Below are positions 28,003 to 37,324 of a stretch of DNA of 64,000 bases, in pieces. Both the position numbers and the translations under genes were made by a program. The stretch comes from JABWBJ01 sp035646395 (GTDB taxonomy: Bacteria > Gemmatimonadota > Gemmatimonadetes > Gemmatimonadales > Gemmatimonadaceae), in NCBI GenBank assembly GCA_035646395.1, contig DASRPK010000120.1, forward strand, positions 42,584-106,583, in the 5' to 3' direction. Every line of letters begins with the position of its first letter. The first letter of the stretch is position 1. The notes beneath the pieces are model-generated. The model was not told where the DNA came from. It did not search any database and saw only the letters and a program-made list of their open reading frames with translations.

Positions 28003-28758
28003 ATGAAGATATTCCTCGATACCGCCGAACTCGATGAAATCCGGGTAGCCGCACGGTGGGGAGTGCTGGATGGCGTGACGACCAATCCCAGTCTCTTTGC
28101 CAAAGTCGGCGGCAGCTACGACGGTGTCCTGAGAGAGATCTGCGGAATCACTGCCGGTCCCGTCAGCGCCGAAGTCGTCGCTGAAAGCGTCGACGGAATG
28201 CTGCATGAAGGGCGTCACTTCGCCAGGCTTGCGCCGAACATCGTGGTCAAGGTTCCGATGAGCGAAGAAGGATTAGAGGCGATAGCGCGCCTGAAAGCGG
28301 AGGGTATCAGGACCAACTGCACCCTCATCTTCAGCGCCAATCAGGGGCTGCTCGCCTCGAAGGCCGGCGCCTCGCTCCTTTCACCCTTCATTGGTCGCCT
28401 CGACGATGTCAACGCCAATGGCATGGATGTGGTGCGCGAGTTGGTTGGCATCGTGAAGGCCCATGGACTGGCCAGCGAAGTCCTGGTGGCGTCGATCCGG
28501 AATCCGCGTCATGTCGCCGAGGCGGCACTGGCCGGCGCTCATATCGCCACCGTGCCTCACAAAGTGCTGCGGCAAATGATTCATCATCCTCTCACGGACA
28601 CCGGCATCCTTCAATTCCGGAAGGACTGGGATACGGTGCGCGCTCCAGGTCACCACCGCGTTTCCGCTCGCGCTGTGCAACCAGAGCGCGTGACGCCGAA
28701 GCCGAATGCAGCTATGAGCGGGCAAACGCGCCACGGAGGCAGAGATGTCGCAAGGTGA
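28003..28758 (+). CDS. Transaldolase (small, fructose-6-phosphate aldolase-like)
   Basis: A 251-residue class I aldolase of the small transaldolase/FSA group. MKIFLDTAELDEI start, DGVTTNPSLFAK, the Schiff-base lysine in NIVVKVPMSEEGL (near residue 86), TNCTLIFSANQGLLA and the ASIRNPRHVAEAALAGAHIATVP end are typical. It joins the transketolase to complete the non-oxidative pentose pathway. The last 30 residues are a basic tail not needed for the fold; the gene overlaps the next one by 14 bp. Confidence 0.92.
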   Translation: MKIFLDTAELDEIRVAARWGVLDGVTTNPSLFAKVGGSYDGVLREICGITAGPVSAEVVAESVDGMLHEGRHFARLAPNIVVKVPMSEEGLEAIARLKAEGIRTNCTLIFSANQGLLASKAGASLLSPFIGRLDDVNANGMDVVRELVGIVKAHGLASEVLVASIRNPRHVAEAALAGAHIATVPHKVLRQMIHHPLTDTGILQFRKDWDTVRAPGHHRVSARAVQPERVTPKPNAAMSGQTRHGGRDVAR

Positions 28759-29161
28759 ATCGCTCTTTCCGTCTCCCAGTCGTGAGTTCGCCGAAGAGCG
28801 AAGACGTCTGGCCCCCGGAACGGCCGCCGCTTTTCGTGCTTTCAGTCAAACGGTGTTTGCTGACGGCGCCCTTCCTGCCAAGACCAAGCAGTTGATCGCT
28901 GTAGCCGTCGCCCATGTGACGCAGTGTCCCTATTGCATTCGCTCGCATACTCGCGATGCGATGCGACGCGGAGCAACCGGGGAAGAGATCATGGAGGCCA
29001 TCTGGGTCGCTGCGGAGATGCGGGCGGGTGCGGCCTACGCACACTCGCTCATTGCGCTTGACACACTCGCTCATCACGAGCCGCCACTGACGACGGATCA
29101 CCATGAGCTCGCCGACGTCGCCCCACGCGACACGCGAGTTCGCACTGGGGCTGCAGGATGA
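28745..29161 (+). CDS. Carboxymuconolactone decarboxylase/AhpD-like protein
   Basis: A 138-residue helical protein of the CMD/AhpD family. The CxxC motif CPYC (about 59-62) followed by IRSHTRDAMRRGAT is the AhpD-type peroxidase/disulphide-reductase signature, so a peroxide or disulphide reductase role is more likely than a decarboxylase. Start ATG has GGAGGCAGAG upstream inside the transaldolase gene. It overlaps gap by 4 bp (ATGA). Confidence 0.85.
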   Translation: MSQGESLFPSPSREFAEERRRLAPGTAAAFRAFSQTVFADGALPAKTKQLIAVAVAHVTQCPYCIRSHTRDAMRRGATGEEIMEAIWVAAEMRAGAAYAHSLIALDTLAHHEPPLTTDHHELADVAPRDTRVRTGAAG

Positions 29162-30165
29162 CTACCAGGGTCGCCATCAACGGTCTCGGACGAATCGGAC
29201 GCTCGCTGCTGAAGTTGTTGATGGATGAGCCGTCGCTGGAGCTGGTTGCTGTGAACGACCGGGTGGACGTGGAGAACCTTGCTTACCTGCTTCGCTTTGA
29301 CACGGTGTATGGGCGTTACTCGAAACCTGTGGCGGTCGACCGTGATGACCTGGTTGTCGGCGGACACAACCTGCGGACGTTCAGCAACCGCGATCCTGCG
29401 ACACTTCCCTGGAAGGAGCTGGGCGTAGATCTCGTATTCGAATGCACCGGGGCGTTCACAAGGCGCGAAGACCTGGAGAAGCATGTGCGGGCGGGCGCGC
29501 GCATCGTTCTGCTATCGGCACCGTCATCAGACGTGGAGGTTGTCGTCCATGGCGCCAATGCGCCATCGGGATCGTCCAGCATCATCTCGTGCGCGAGCTG
29601 TACGACGAACTGCATAACGCCGATCGTCGAAGTGATGGGCCGTCGTATCGGCGTGAGCAAGGCGATCATGACAACCGTTCACGCTTATACATCGTCCCAG
29701 GCGATTGTCGATAAGCCAGATAAGCGCTTCAGACGAGGCCGGGCGGCGGCCGCGAACTTGGTACCGACGACGACGGGTGCGGCGCTCGCAACCACGCGTG
29801 CGCTTCCTGAATTTGCAGGTCGGTTTGACGGTTTGGCCCTTCGGGCACCGATTCCTGTCGGATCAATCGCCGATATCACGTTCGTCACGTCTCGACAAAC
29901 GACCGTTGATGAAGTCAACCGCATCTTTACAGAAGAAGCGGAGACCGAGCGATACCGAGGAGTGCTCGGCGTCTCGCGCGATCCGCTGGTGTCGTCGGAC
30001 ATCATTGGCGATGCACGAGCATCCATCATTGATCTGGAGCTCACGAGAGTTGTCGACGGAGATCTCGTCAAGGTCATGAGCTGGTACGACAACGAGTGGG
30101 GCTACGCCAATCAGATGCTGCGAGAGGCATTGTCCATAAGTCGCGCCCGGGATCCCAGCCAGTGA
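29158..30165 (+). CDS. gap: Glyceraldehyde-3-phosphate dehydrogenase
   Basis: A 335-residue GAPDH. GLGRIGR (9-15) binds NAD; Asp34 in VNDRVD favours NAD over NADP. The active site is Cys148 in SCASCTTNC with His near 171 (TTVHAYTSSQ). The C-terminal WYDNEWGYANQM is canonical. Its place after transaldolase suggests it handles triose phosphate coming out of the pentose pathway; the chromosome may hold another gap for central glycolysis. Confidence 0.96.
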   Translation: MTTRVAINGLGRIGRSLLKLLMDEPSLELVAVNDRVDVENLAYLLRFDTVYGRYSKPVAVDRDDLVVGGHNLRTFSNRDPATLPWKELGVDLVFECTGAFTRREDLEKHVRAGARIVLLSAPSSDVEVVVHGANAPSGSSSIISCASCTTNCITPIVEVMGRRIGVSKAIMTTVHAYTSSQAIVDKPDKRFRRGRAAAANLVPTTTGAALATTRALPEFAGRFDGLALRAPIPVGSIADITFVTSRQTTVDEVNRIFTEEAETERYRGVLGVSRDPLVSSDIIGDARASIIDLELTRVVDGDLVKVMSWYDNEWGYANQMLREALSISRARDPSQ

Positions 30166-30277
30166 CGGCCCTCGGTGGATTTGTCCTTTCCTCGTCGTCG
30201 GAGGCAAGAGAAGTGGACGTACACAGCGTTTTCGAGTGAGAGCATAGGTCCACAGCGGTTCATTTCAGGAGGTTACC

Positions 30278-31567
30278 ATGATTTCGACCACGATTGATCC
30301 GCGGGGCAGTTCCCCTTTGACAAACGAAAACGCGTTTCAAAACGGGCCGATCGTGGTTGCGACCGATGGCTCGACGGGTAGCGATGCCGCGCTGCAGGCG
30401 GCGGGCCGGTTGGCCACACTGCATGACGCGAAGGTGGTCATAGTCTCCGTCGTGGAGCCCGTGGTGCCGGCACAGGGCGATTTCGAAATCGCCTTTCCGT
30501 ACGATGGTATCGAGCAAGCACAGCGCTCCGAGCGGATGACGATGATGCGTGCGCAACTCGAACGGGTCGGCGCTCGTGATGCCGGTTGGACCATGAGGAT
30601 GGAGTACGGGGACCCCGCGCACTTGATCGCAACTGTCGTGCAGGAGGTGCAAGCCACCATGGTCATTACGGGTCTCAGCCATCATGACCTGCTCGACCGC
30701 TTGCTAGGTAGTGAGACTGCCCTCCGCATCGTGCGCGCCAGCAAAGTCCCAGTCCTTGCGGTGACGACGGGAATTCAGGAACTCCCGAAGCGCGCGGTAA
30801 TAGCCACTGACTTCAGCGTTGCAAGCCTCGACAGTGCGGGGGCGGCTTTGCGTCTGTTCCCAAGCATCACCGACATTAAACTGGTGCACGTGACATCGAG
30901 ACTCGAAGTGCCGCCCGAAATATTCATCACGTCGGCGGGCCTGTTTTCGGAGCCGATTTCGCAATCGTTTGAGCGCGTTACGTCCGCACTGGACCTTCCG
31001 CCGTCGATCACTCTCGAGACGATTGCGCGGGAAGGCAAGCCGTCCCGAGAGGTCCTCAGATTTGCACGCGAAGCGGGCGCTGACATCATTGTGACCGGGA
31101 GCCGTGGCGCGGGCCTGATGAGCCGGTTGCTCGTCGGCAGTACCGCAACTGGAATCATCCGCGGCGCGGATTGCGCGGTTCTCGCCGTACCAGCTGCGCT
31201 GGGGTCGGATCGCATAGTCGGAATCGGCGAGTTCAGTGAGAGTTCTAGCTCTGCACTCACTTGGGACGAGGAGTTGTTCGCCTTCACCAAGAGGAATGCG
31301 GGCCGTCGGACCTCATTGGAGATTGACGATCCAGACTTCGGCGTGTTGATCCAGGAGCGTGGATATCCACTGCGCGGCGTTGCCTATGATCGTCATGACG
31401 AGCGAGTGGAGATCATGCTCGGCGATCTCGAGGGCACTCCCCGGCACTTAACGCGCGGGATCGCTCACGTTGACTCGGTCGATGTCGTCCAGGACAGCGA
31501 TGGCCGGGACCGTGTGCTGCGTGTGGCGCATGGTCGTGGTCAAACGTTGCTGACGCTGGAGCGCTGA
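30278..31567 (+). CDS. Two universal-stress domains fused to a DUF5335-like domain
   Basis: A 429-residue protein starting at an ATG with a perfect AGGAGG seven bases upstream. Residues about 22-155 and 162-305 are UspA domains; the second has the full GSRGAGLMSRLLVGSTATGII ATP loop, the first a degenerate one. Residues 325-429 (ELFAFTKRNAGRRTSLEIDDPDFGVLIQERGYPLRGVAYD ... VEIMLGD) resemble DUF5335, a small domain of unknown function usually found alone. The fusion links nucleotide-sensing Usp domains to that domain. Likely cytosolic stress protein. Confidence 0.8.
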   Translation: MISTTIDPRGSSPLTNENAFQNGPIVVATDGSTGSDAALQAAGRLATLHDAKVVIVSVVEPVVPAQGDFEIAFPYDGIEQAQRSERMTMMRAQLERVGARDAGWTMRMEYGDPAHLIATVVQEVQATMVITGLSHHDLLDRLLGSETALRIVRASKVPVLAVTTGIQELPKRAVIATDFSVASLDSAGAALRLFPSITDIKLVHVTSRLEVPPEIFITSAGLFSEPISQSFERVTSALDLPPSITLETIAREGKPSREVLRFAREAGADIIVTGSRGAGLMSRLLVGSTATGIIRGADCAVLAVPAALGSDRIVGIGEFSESSSSALTWDEELFAFTKRNAGRRTSLEIDDPDFGVLIQERGYPLRGVAYDRHDERVEIMLGDLEGTPRHLTRGIAHVDSVDVVQDSDGRDRVLRVAHGRGQTLLTLER

Positions 31568-31640
31568 ACGTCGACGCGGCAACTCAACGCCCGACCTGGT
31601 AGACCGCCGCGGTTCGCCGACGGTGGAATAGACTCAACCA

Positions 31641-32633
31641 GTGGCCGATTCACATGGCTGGTCTCAGCACGCAGGTAGATTTCTCCAAGGCAACCCCTTG
31701 ACTATGAGCCCCGGCTACAGTGCGCCGCTGTATCTGCTGCCGTTCGATCATCGCAATTCCTACGTGAGCGGGATGTTCCATCTCACCCCGCCGCTGACCG
31801 CGGACCAATACCGAGCGGTGGTCGATAGCAAGCAAGTGATCTATGAAGGGTTCCAGCACGCGCTGGGCCGCGATGTGCCAGGCAGTTACGCCGGCATCAT
31901 GGTTGATGAGGAATTCGCCGCGGACATTGTTCGCGACGCCGTGATGAAAGGGTTTGTGACCGCCCTATCCACCGAGAAGAGCGGCTCGCGCGAGTTCGAC
32001 TTCGAACATGGCGATGCGTTCGCGACGCACATCGAAGCCTTCCGTCCTACCTTCGCGAAGGTACTGGTGCGCTATAATCCGGAGGACGACAAGGCGCTCA
32101 ACGAGCGGCAGACGACTCGGTTGAAGCGGCTCTCCGATTATTGTCGAACGGTGGGCCAACTGTTCATGTTCGAGTTGCTCGTGCCCGCCACGGAGGCGCA
32201 AAACAAAAGCGTCGGGGCAAACGAATTGGTGTACGATCTGCGGATGAGACCCGACCTGACGATTGAGGCCATCGCCGCGATGCAGGATGCCGGAGTCGAC
32301 CCGGATGTGTGGAAGGTCGAGGGGCTCGATCGAAGGGAGGACTGCGAGCGCGTTGTCGCCGTGGCCCGACGGGGAGGCCGCGACGCCGTCGGCTGCATCG
32401 TGCTCGGGCGCGGCGCTGATGCAGACAAGGTGGTGCATTGGCTTACTACTGCCGCGTCCGTCCCGGGTTTCATCGGGTTCGCTGTAGGACGCACTACTTT
32501 CTGGGACGCGGTGAAAGACTACGTGGAGGCGACAGTAACGAGGGCAGAGGCAGTGTCTCGCATCGCCGATCGCTTCCGGAAATGGGCGGCTGTCTTCCAG
32601 TCATCGCAGCCCGCGCGCGCGACCCGATTGTAA
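31641..32633 (+). CDS. DUF2090 / IolC C-terminal-like aldolase
   Basis: A protein of up to 330 residues from GTG 31641; ATG 31704 (309 residues, MSPGYSAPLYLLPFDHR) fits the family start better. It matches the DUF2090 domain that forms the C-terminal part of some IolC proteins and is thought to be a class I aldolase for 2-deoxy-5-keto-gluconate 6-phosphate. Seen: LLPFDHRNSY at the first strand, KGFVTALSTEKSG, VLVRYNPEDD, VWKVEGLDRREDCERVV and the C-terminal FAVGRTTFWDAVKDY. It stands alone without inositol genes, so the substrate may be another sugar phosphate of this carbon island. Confidence 0.75.
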   Translation: MADSHGWSQHAGRFLQGNPLTMSPGYSAPLYLLPFDHRNSYVSGMFHLTPPLTADQYRAVVDSKQVIYEGFQHALGRDVPGSYAGIMVDEEFAADIVRDAVMKGFVTALSTEKSGSREFDFEHGDAFATHIEAFRPTFAKVLVRYNPEDDKALNERQTTRLKRLSDYCRTVGQLFMFELLVPATEAQNKSVGANELVYDLRMRPDLTIEAIAAMQDAGVDPDVWKVEGLDRREDCERVVAVARRGGRDAVGCIVLGRGADADKVVHWLTTAASVPGFIGFAVGRTTFWDAVKDYVEATVTRAEAVSRIADRFRKWAAVFQSSQPARATRL

Positions 32634-32678
32634 TCGGGCGAGCCACCCTTTCTCGATACCATAGCTGGAGACCGCACG

Positions 32679-33098
32679 ATGTCCTCGATGCAACGCACTC
32701 TTGAGGGTGACGTACTAGTCCACCATCTGAAAGAGGATGAGCGGATGATCGACCGGACGCTCCTCGCTCGCCACGGACGTAGTGCGCGCACCCTGGTCAA
32801 GCAGGGAGTACTGCGGATTACGATCATCGCCATCGCGCCGGGCGGCGACATGGAAACTCACAGCACCACTGGACCAGTCAGCATGCATGTCGTCGAGGGC
32901 GAGATCGTCTTCACCGCGCTCGGCCGCGAGTATGTTGCGAGGACCGGCGACATACTCGTTATGGCTCCTGATGTAGAACATTCCGTTCGCTCCGCGACAG
33001 GCGGCGTGTTTCTCCTTACGATCGTGCACTCTGTTGCTGACGCTGAGCGCGCGCCCGCCAGTGCACCAGCGCCTGGCCCGGAGCCGTCAGCGTCGTGA
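32679..33098 (+). CDS. Cupin-domain protein
   Basis: A 139-residue single-domain cupin. The conserved blocks are APGGDMETHSTTGPVSMHVVEGEIVFTALG (His near 61 and 68) and TGDILVMAPDVEHSVRSATGG (His near 101), so most metal ligands are there. The tail is Ala/Pro-rich. Small cupins of this type are sensors, isomerases or quercetinase-like; no specific reaction can be given. Confidence 0.78.
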   Translation: MSSMQRTLEGDVLVHHLKEDERMIDRTLLARHGRSARTLVKQGVLRITIIAIAPGGDMETHSTTGPVSMHVVEGEIVFTALGREYVARTGDILVMAPDVEHSVRSATGGVFLLTIVHSVADAERAPASAPAPGPEPSAS

Positions 33099-33112
33099 AA
33101 GCGTCCCGACCG

Positions 33113-33589
33113 TCAGGTCACCGGCGGGGCGAGGTTGCCGCACGAGATGATCGTCCCCATGTTCGTTGCCAGCGCGTGAACATTGACGGAGAAGGTGCCG
33201 CTGTCGGGTAACGCCACGTTCAAACGCGCGGTGGCGGTCGCGTTGCCTTTGTCATCGACCGCCAGTGGCTTGTAGGCGGACGCCTCGCCGACGATGGGTC
33301 CATTGTCGCCACAGCGTCCGCGGTGGACATGCCAGGGATGCAATCCGCCCGGCGTGGCGTTCGAGATGTTCACCGTCGCGAGTGATACCGCGTCCCCATC
33401 GCGCGACCACGCAGCGGTGCCCCGAACCTGCATGGCGCCGGCCAACCCGGACGGCGTGAACAGCGATGCCTTCCACTCATTCCGCCGCGCGGCGTCGCTC
33501 GCCCTGAGCTCCGTCGTGGGCCTGGATGAACGGCAGGCGCCAGCGCCTAACGTCAACGCGAGCAGCGCGATCGGCGTGATAGTCCGCAT
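33113..33589 (-). CDS. SOD-like lipoprotein with a reduced metal site
   Basis: A 158-residue lipoprotein (lipobox GAGAC, Cys19). The body has the Greek-key pattern of Cu/Zn superoxide dismutase: WHVHRGRC with His87, His89 and Cys93, VNVHAL with His138, and IISCGN with Cys150, matching copper ligands one, two and four and the disulphide. The bridging His and the whole zinc loop are missing. It may bind copper without normal dismutase activity. It differs clearly from SodC at 12404-12973. Its Leu-Gly near residue 14 is TTA-GGC. Confidence 0.7.
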   Translation of the reverse strand: MRTITPIALLALTLGAGACRSSRPTTELRASDAARRNEWKASLFTPSGLAGAMQVRGTAAWSRDGDAVSLATVNISNATPGGLHPWHVHRGRCGDNGPIVGEASAYKPLAVDDKGNATATARLNVALPDSGTFSVNVHALATNMGTIISCGNLAPPVT

Positions 33590-33748
33590 ACGATACCTCC
33601 TGAATGAGCCGTGGCCTGAGAGGTGACATAACGCGCCGTAAGCGAGCCGCCGTTACGACATCCGATACCCCGGTGAAACGATTGCGATTCCGAGTTCAGG
33701 ACGAGGCGCGAACTCCTGCGGCGCGGTTATGGCTACCTTGCTGGGCGC

Positions 33749-36631
33749 CTACCGGCCTGAGCAAGTGGAGCCCGTGCGAGACCTTGATCCACTTGGACGG
33801 TTCGATTCGTGCCTGAAGAGCTTGATCGCCTCTCCAAACCATAGGACCGAGCTCGCCACCGTGACGCAGAATATCCACTCACCGGTGCCTAACGGCACGG
33901 TCCCGAAGGCTCGTTGCAGCGGTGGCGTGTACAGCACGAGGGCCTGCAGCGCGACCGCCAGTCCGATTGCGCCCCAGAGCCAGCGATTCGTGAACAGGGC
34001 CCGGAACGCGCTGCGTTCCTCGGAGCGCGAGTTGATCACGTTGAAAAGCTGGAAGAATGTGAGCGTTGTGAAGGCCATCGTTTGCGCGTGACGGAGATCG
34101 CTGCTTCCGTGCACGAAACCACCGGGCAGCGTGGCGTCGAGCACAAAAAGCGTTCCCGCGGCCATGATCACGCTCATGGCGGCGATGCCGGCCCACGTAC
34201 GAGCGGGGATGACGCGCTCGCCCTCCGGGCGGGGTGGTTGCTGCATTACGTCCTCATCGGCAGGATCCACACCTAACGCCATTGCCGGTGCGCCATCGGT
34301 CACGAGGTTGATCCAGAGGAGTTGCGTGGCCAGCAGCGGCAGGGCGATGCCGCCGTCGCGGGAGGGAAGCCCGAGACGGTCGGCGAACAACACACCGCCT
34401 ACCATAGTGAGCACTTCCCCGATGTTTGACGAAAGCAGGAAACGCAGAAACTTCCGGATATTCGCGAAGATCGCGCGTCCCTCTTCGACTGCCGTAACGA
34501 TGGACGCGAAGTTGTCGTCGGCGAGGACAATGTCGGCGGCCTGCTTCGACACGTCGGTCCCGGTAATCCCCATGGCGATACCGATGTCAGCGCTCTTGAG
34601 TGCGGGAGCGTCGTTCACTCCGTCACCGGTCATGGCTACGACGGCGCCCGTGCGTTGCAGAGCGCTGACCAGCCTCAGCTTGTGCTCCGGGTTTACACGG
34701 GCATATACAGACACCTCACCGACGCGTTGCCCGAGCTCGTCATCCGTCATCCGATCAAGCTCGGCCCCGGTGATGACGGCGTCGTTGGACGCGATGCCCA
34801 GCTCGCGTGCGATGACGGAAGCGGTTCGCGGATGATCTCCAGTGATCATCAGCGGTCGGATGCCGGCGTGTTTCGCGCGCGTGACCGCGTCGCGTGCCTC
34901 AGCGCGAGGCGGATCGATCATCCCGATCAATCCGGCAAAGACGAGGCTCTGCTCAACACGCAGGTTCACGTCGCCGTCCTCCTTCACCGGCAGGTCCTCG
35001 CCTGGAAGCCACCGTCCGGCGACGCCGAGCGTCCGCAGCGCTTCACCGGCGAGTTCCTCCGTCAGATGCAGAATCTCTGCGCGCCGCTCGGGCGTGAGTG
35101 GGCGGTGTTCCTCGCCCACCAGTTCATGAGTGCACCGCGCGAGAAGCACAGCGGGAGCACCCTTGGTGAAGACGATCAGCCGCCGTGTCGCCATGTCTCG
35201 ATGGACCGTACTCATGAGCTTCCGCTTCGAGGAGAACGGAAGCTCGGCCACACGTGGCAGTTGCACGTCGAGAACGTCGTCGTGCAGACCAGCCTTGCGT
35301 GCCGCGACAATCAGCGCTCCTTCGGTGGGATCGCCCTCCACGGTCCAGCGTCCATTCTCGTCCTGGACAATGGCGTTGTTGGCGCGGTTGGCGGCAGCAA
35401 ACGCGCGCTGAAGCTCGCTGCGCAGGGGCGCGTCGATGGCATTGCCATCCTCCCGGCGAACTTCGCCTTCGGGCGCATACCCCGACCCACCTAACGTCAC
35501 CCGCCCACTCGCGGTGACGATCACCCGCACGGTCATCTCGTTTTTTGTCAGCGTTCCGGTCTTGTCCGACGCAATCACGCTGGCTGAGCCGAGCGTCTCG
35601 ACCGCCGCCAGATGCCGGACGAGCGCGTTGCGCCGTGCCATACGCTGCATACCGATCGAGAGCACGGCGGTGACGACAGCGGGAAGTCCCTCGGGGACAG
35701 CCGCCACTGCCAGCGCCACGCCCAGAACCAGCGCATCGGCGAATGTCGCAGCCCCTCTGACATCCTGGACGAGGAGGATCGTCACGATCATCACGACGGC
35801 GATCATCAGAACCACGAGACCGAGAATCTTCCCCGTCCGGTCGAGTTCACGCTGGAGGGGCGTCGGCGCTTCATGAGTCTCTTTCAGCAGACCCGCAATG
35901 CGCCCCATCTCGGTGTGCATTCCCGTCGCGGTGACAATTGCCGCGCCGTGTCCATAGGTCGCTGCCGTGCCGCTGAATACCATGCTGCGACGGTCGCCGA
36001 GCGAGGATTGCTCGCCGATTGGAGCGATGTCCTTGTCGACGGGGTGGCTCTCACCGGTCAGCGCCGCCTCGGCCGTTTGCAACGACGCCGATTCCACCAG
36101 GCGCGCATCGGCGGGTATGGTGTCGCCCTCCTCGATGAGGATGAGATCACCCGGAACGATTTCGGCGGCGGGAATACGATGCCGTTCACCCGAACGGATC
36201 ACGGTTGCGTCGGCAGCCGACATCGCGCGCAGCGCGGCGACCGCCTCCTGAGCGCGCGACTCCTGGATAAAGCCCATGGTGGCGTTGAGCAGCACGACGG
36301 CAAGAATAACGAAGGCCTCATACGGCAGCGCCGCGTCGCGCTCCACAAACCACAGCCACCCGGAAACGACGGTTGCAATGAGTAACAGGACGACCAGCAC
36401 GTCCCGGAACTGCGCGAAAAAGCGGCGCCATGCCGGCACTGGCTGTTCTGCCACCAGTTCGTTAGGTCCGTATTGTTTCAGGCGGGCGTGGGCAGCCGCG
36501 TCGCTCAGTCCGCGTTGCGTGTCCGTGCCAAATGCGACCGCGACCTCCTCGACCGCCTGCATATACGCAGTGGGCGCGAGCGAACTCGCGGTCTGTCGAG
36601 GCCTACTGATACTGGTGTCTGTCATCGACAT
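33749..36631 (-). CDS. Cation-transporting P-type ATPase, Ca2+-type
   Basis: ATG 36631 is chosen over a TTG nine codons upstream. About 960 residues in the order of P2A ATPases: N-terminal cation domain (GLSDAAAHARLKQYGPNEL), two membrane helices, actuator domain with LTGES, helix 4 VAAVPEGLPAVVTA, phosphorylation site DKTGTLTKNEMT, nucleotide domain, hinge GDGVNDAPALKSADIGIAMG, and helices 5-10 with LWINLVTDGAPAMALG. The Glu of PEGL and the NLVTD of helix 6 are Ca2+-site residues of SERCA-type pumps, so Ca2+ (or Mn2+) export is the best guess. It is followed by a short basic tail. A cupin gene lies upstream on the same strand. Confidence 0.92.
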   Translation of the reverse strand: MSMTDTSISRPRQTASSLAPTAYMQAVEEVAVAFGTDTQRGLSDAAAHARLKQYGPNELVAEQPVPAWRRFFAQFRDVLVVLLLIATVVSGWLWFVERDAALPYEAFVILAVVLLNATMGFIQESRAQEAVAALRAMSAADATVIRSGERHRIPAAEIVPGDLILIEEGDTIPADARLVESASLQTAEAALTGESHPVDKDIAPIGEQSSLGDRRSMVFSGTAATYGHGAAIVTATGMHTEMGRIAGLLKETHEAPTPLQRELDRTGKILGLVVLMIAVVMIVTILLVQDVRGAATFADALVLGVALAVAAVPEGLPAVVTAVLSIGMQRMARRNALVRHLAAVETLGSASVIASDKTGTLTKNEMTVRVIVTASGRVTLGGSGYAPEGEVRREDGNAIDAPLRSELQRAFAAANRANNAIVQDENGRWTVEGDPTEGALIVAARKAGLHDDVLDVQLPRVAELPFSSKRKLMSTVHRDMATRRLIVFTKGAPAVLLARCTHELVGEEHRPLTPERRAEILHLTEELAGEALRTLGVAGRWLPGEDLPVKEDGDVNLRVEQSLVFAGLIGMIDPPRAEARDAVTRAKHAGIRPLMITGDHPRTASVIARELGIASNDAVITGAELDRMTDDELGQRVGEVSVYARVNPEHKLRLVSALQRTGAVVAMTGDGVNDAPALKSADIGIAMGITGTDVSKQAADIVLADDNFASIVTAVEEGRAIFANIRKFLRFLLSSNIGEVLTMVGGVLFADRLGLPSRDGGIALPLLATQLLWINLVTDGAPAMALGVDPADEDVMQQPPRPEGERVIPARTWAGIAAMSVIMAAGTLFVLDATLPGGFVHGSSDLRHAQTMAFTTLTFFQLFNVINSRSEERSAFRALFTNRWLWGAIGLAVALQALVLYTPPLQRAFGTVPLGTGEWIFCVTVASSVLWFGEAIKLFRHESNRPSGSRSRTGSTCSGR

Positions 36632-36687
36632 GGGTGCGCCGCGGGTGGTGAAACTCAACCCGCTGACCTGCGCAGGCTCAGCTGACC

Positions 36688-37077
36688 CTATTCCGTGGTT
36701 CGTCCGTCGAAGTGTTCGTGTGACCGTTCGGCGTCCGCCCTGGTGCGCTGTAGCACTCCGTCGGCGTGCTCCGGAAGCGCGTATATCGTATAGAGCTTGA
36801 GTGGCTCCCTGCCGGTGTTCTTCACGTGGTGGCGAGCGCCTGACGGCACGACAATGGCTGTCTCGCTCTCGATTCTCGAGCGCGCACCGTCGATCAGGAC
36901 CTCACCTTGTTCGACGCGGAAGAACTGATCACGATCCGGGTGTACCTCCTCGCCGATTTCCTCTCCCGGACGCAGGGTCATCAGTACCAGCTGCATCTCC
37001 TTGCCCGTGTATATGACACGGCGAAAGTCCGAATTCTCGACGGTTAGCGATTCGATGTTGTCAACGAAACCTTTCAT
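36688..37077 (-). CDS. Cupin-domain protein
   Basis: A 129-residue cupin. Conserved blocks: LRPGEEIGEEVHPDRDQFFRVEQGEVLIDG (His46, Asp48 or Glu in place of some ligands) and IVVPSGARHHVKNTGREPLKLYTIYALPEH (His83, His84). The ATG at 37077 has GGGAG upstream. This subgroup is widespread as small mannose-6-phosphate-isomerase-like cupins with unknown substrates. It lies 56 bp before the P-ATPase and may share its transcript. Confidence 0.82.
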   Translation of the reverse strand: MKGFVDNIESLTVENSDFRRVIYTGKEMQLVLMTLRPGEEIGEEVHPDRDQFFRVEQGEVLIDGARSRIESETAIVVPSGARHHVKNTGREPLKLYTIYALPEHADGVLQRTRADAERSHEHFDGRTTE

Positions 37078-37324
37078 GGTGGCTCCCGGGAGAATTCCTC
37101 CGAAAGGACTACAGTACTCAACTGGTGAGGTCCGTCAGTGTATGGTTCTCAACGGTTTCGGCGTTTTGCCCATTACGTAGTGAAGCTGCTGATCCGCACG
37201 AGAGCGTACGTAACGCCTACTAACGAACTCCCGTCAACAGTTACGGGCGACGCGTGACGAACGCCCCTTCGATGGTGTTGTCACGCTGTCGTCCCGTGAG
37301 CTGGTCGTGGGCTAAGCGTCGCGG

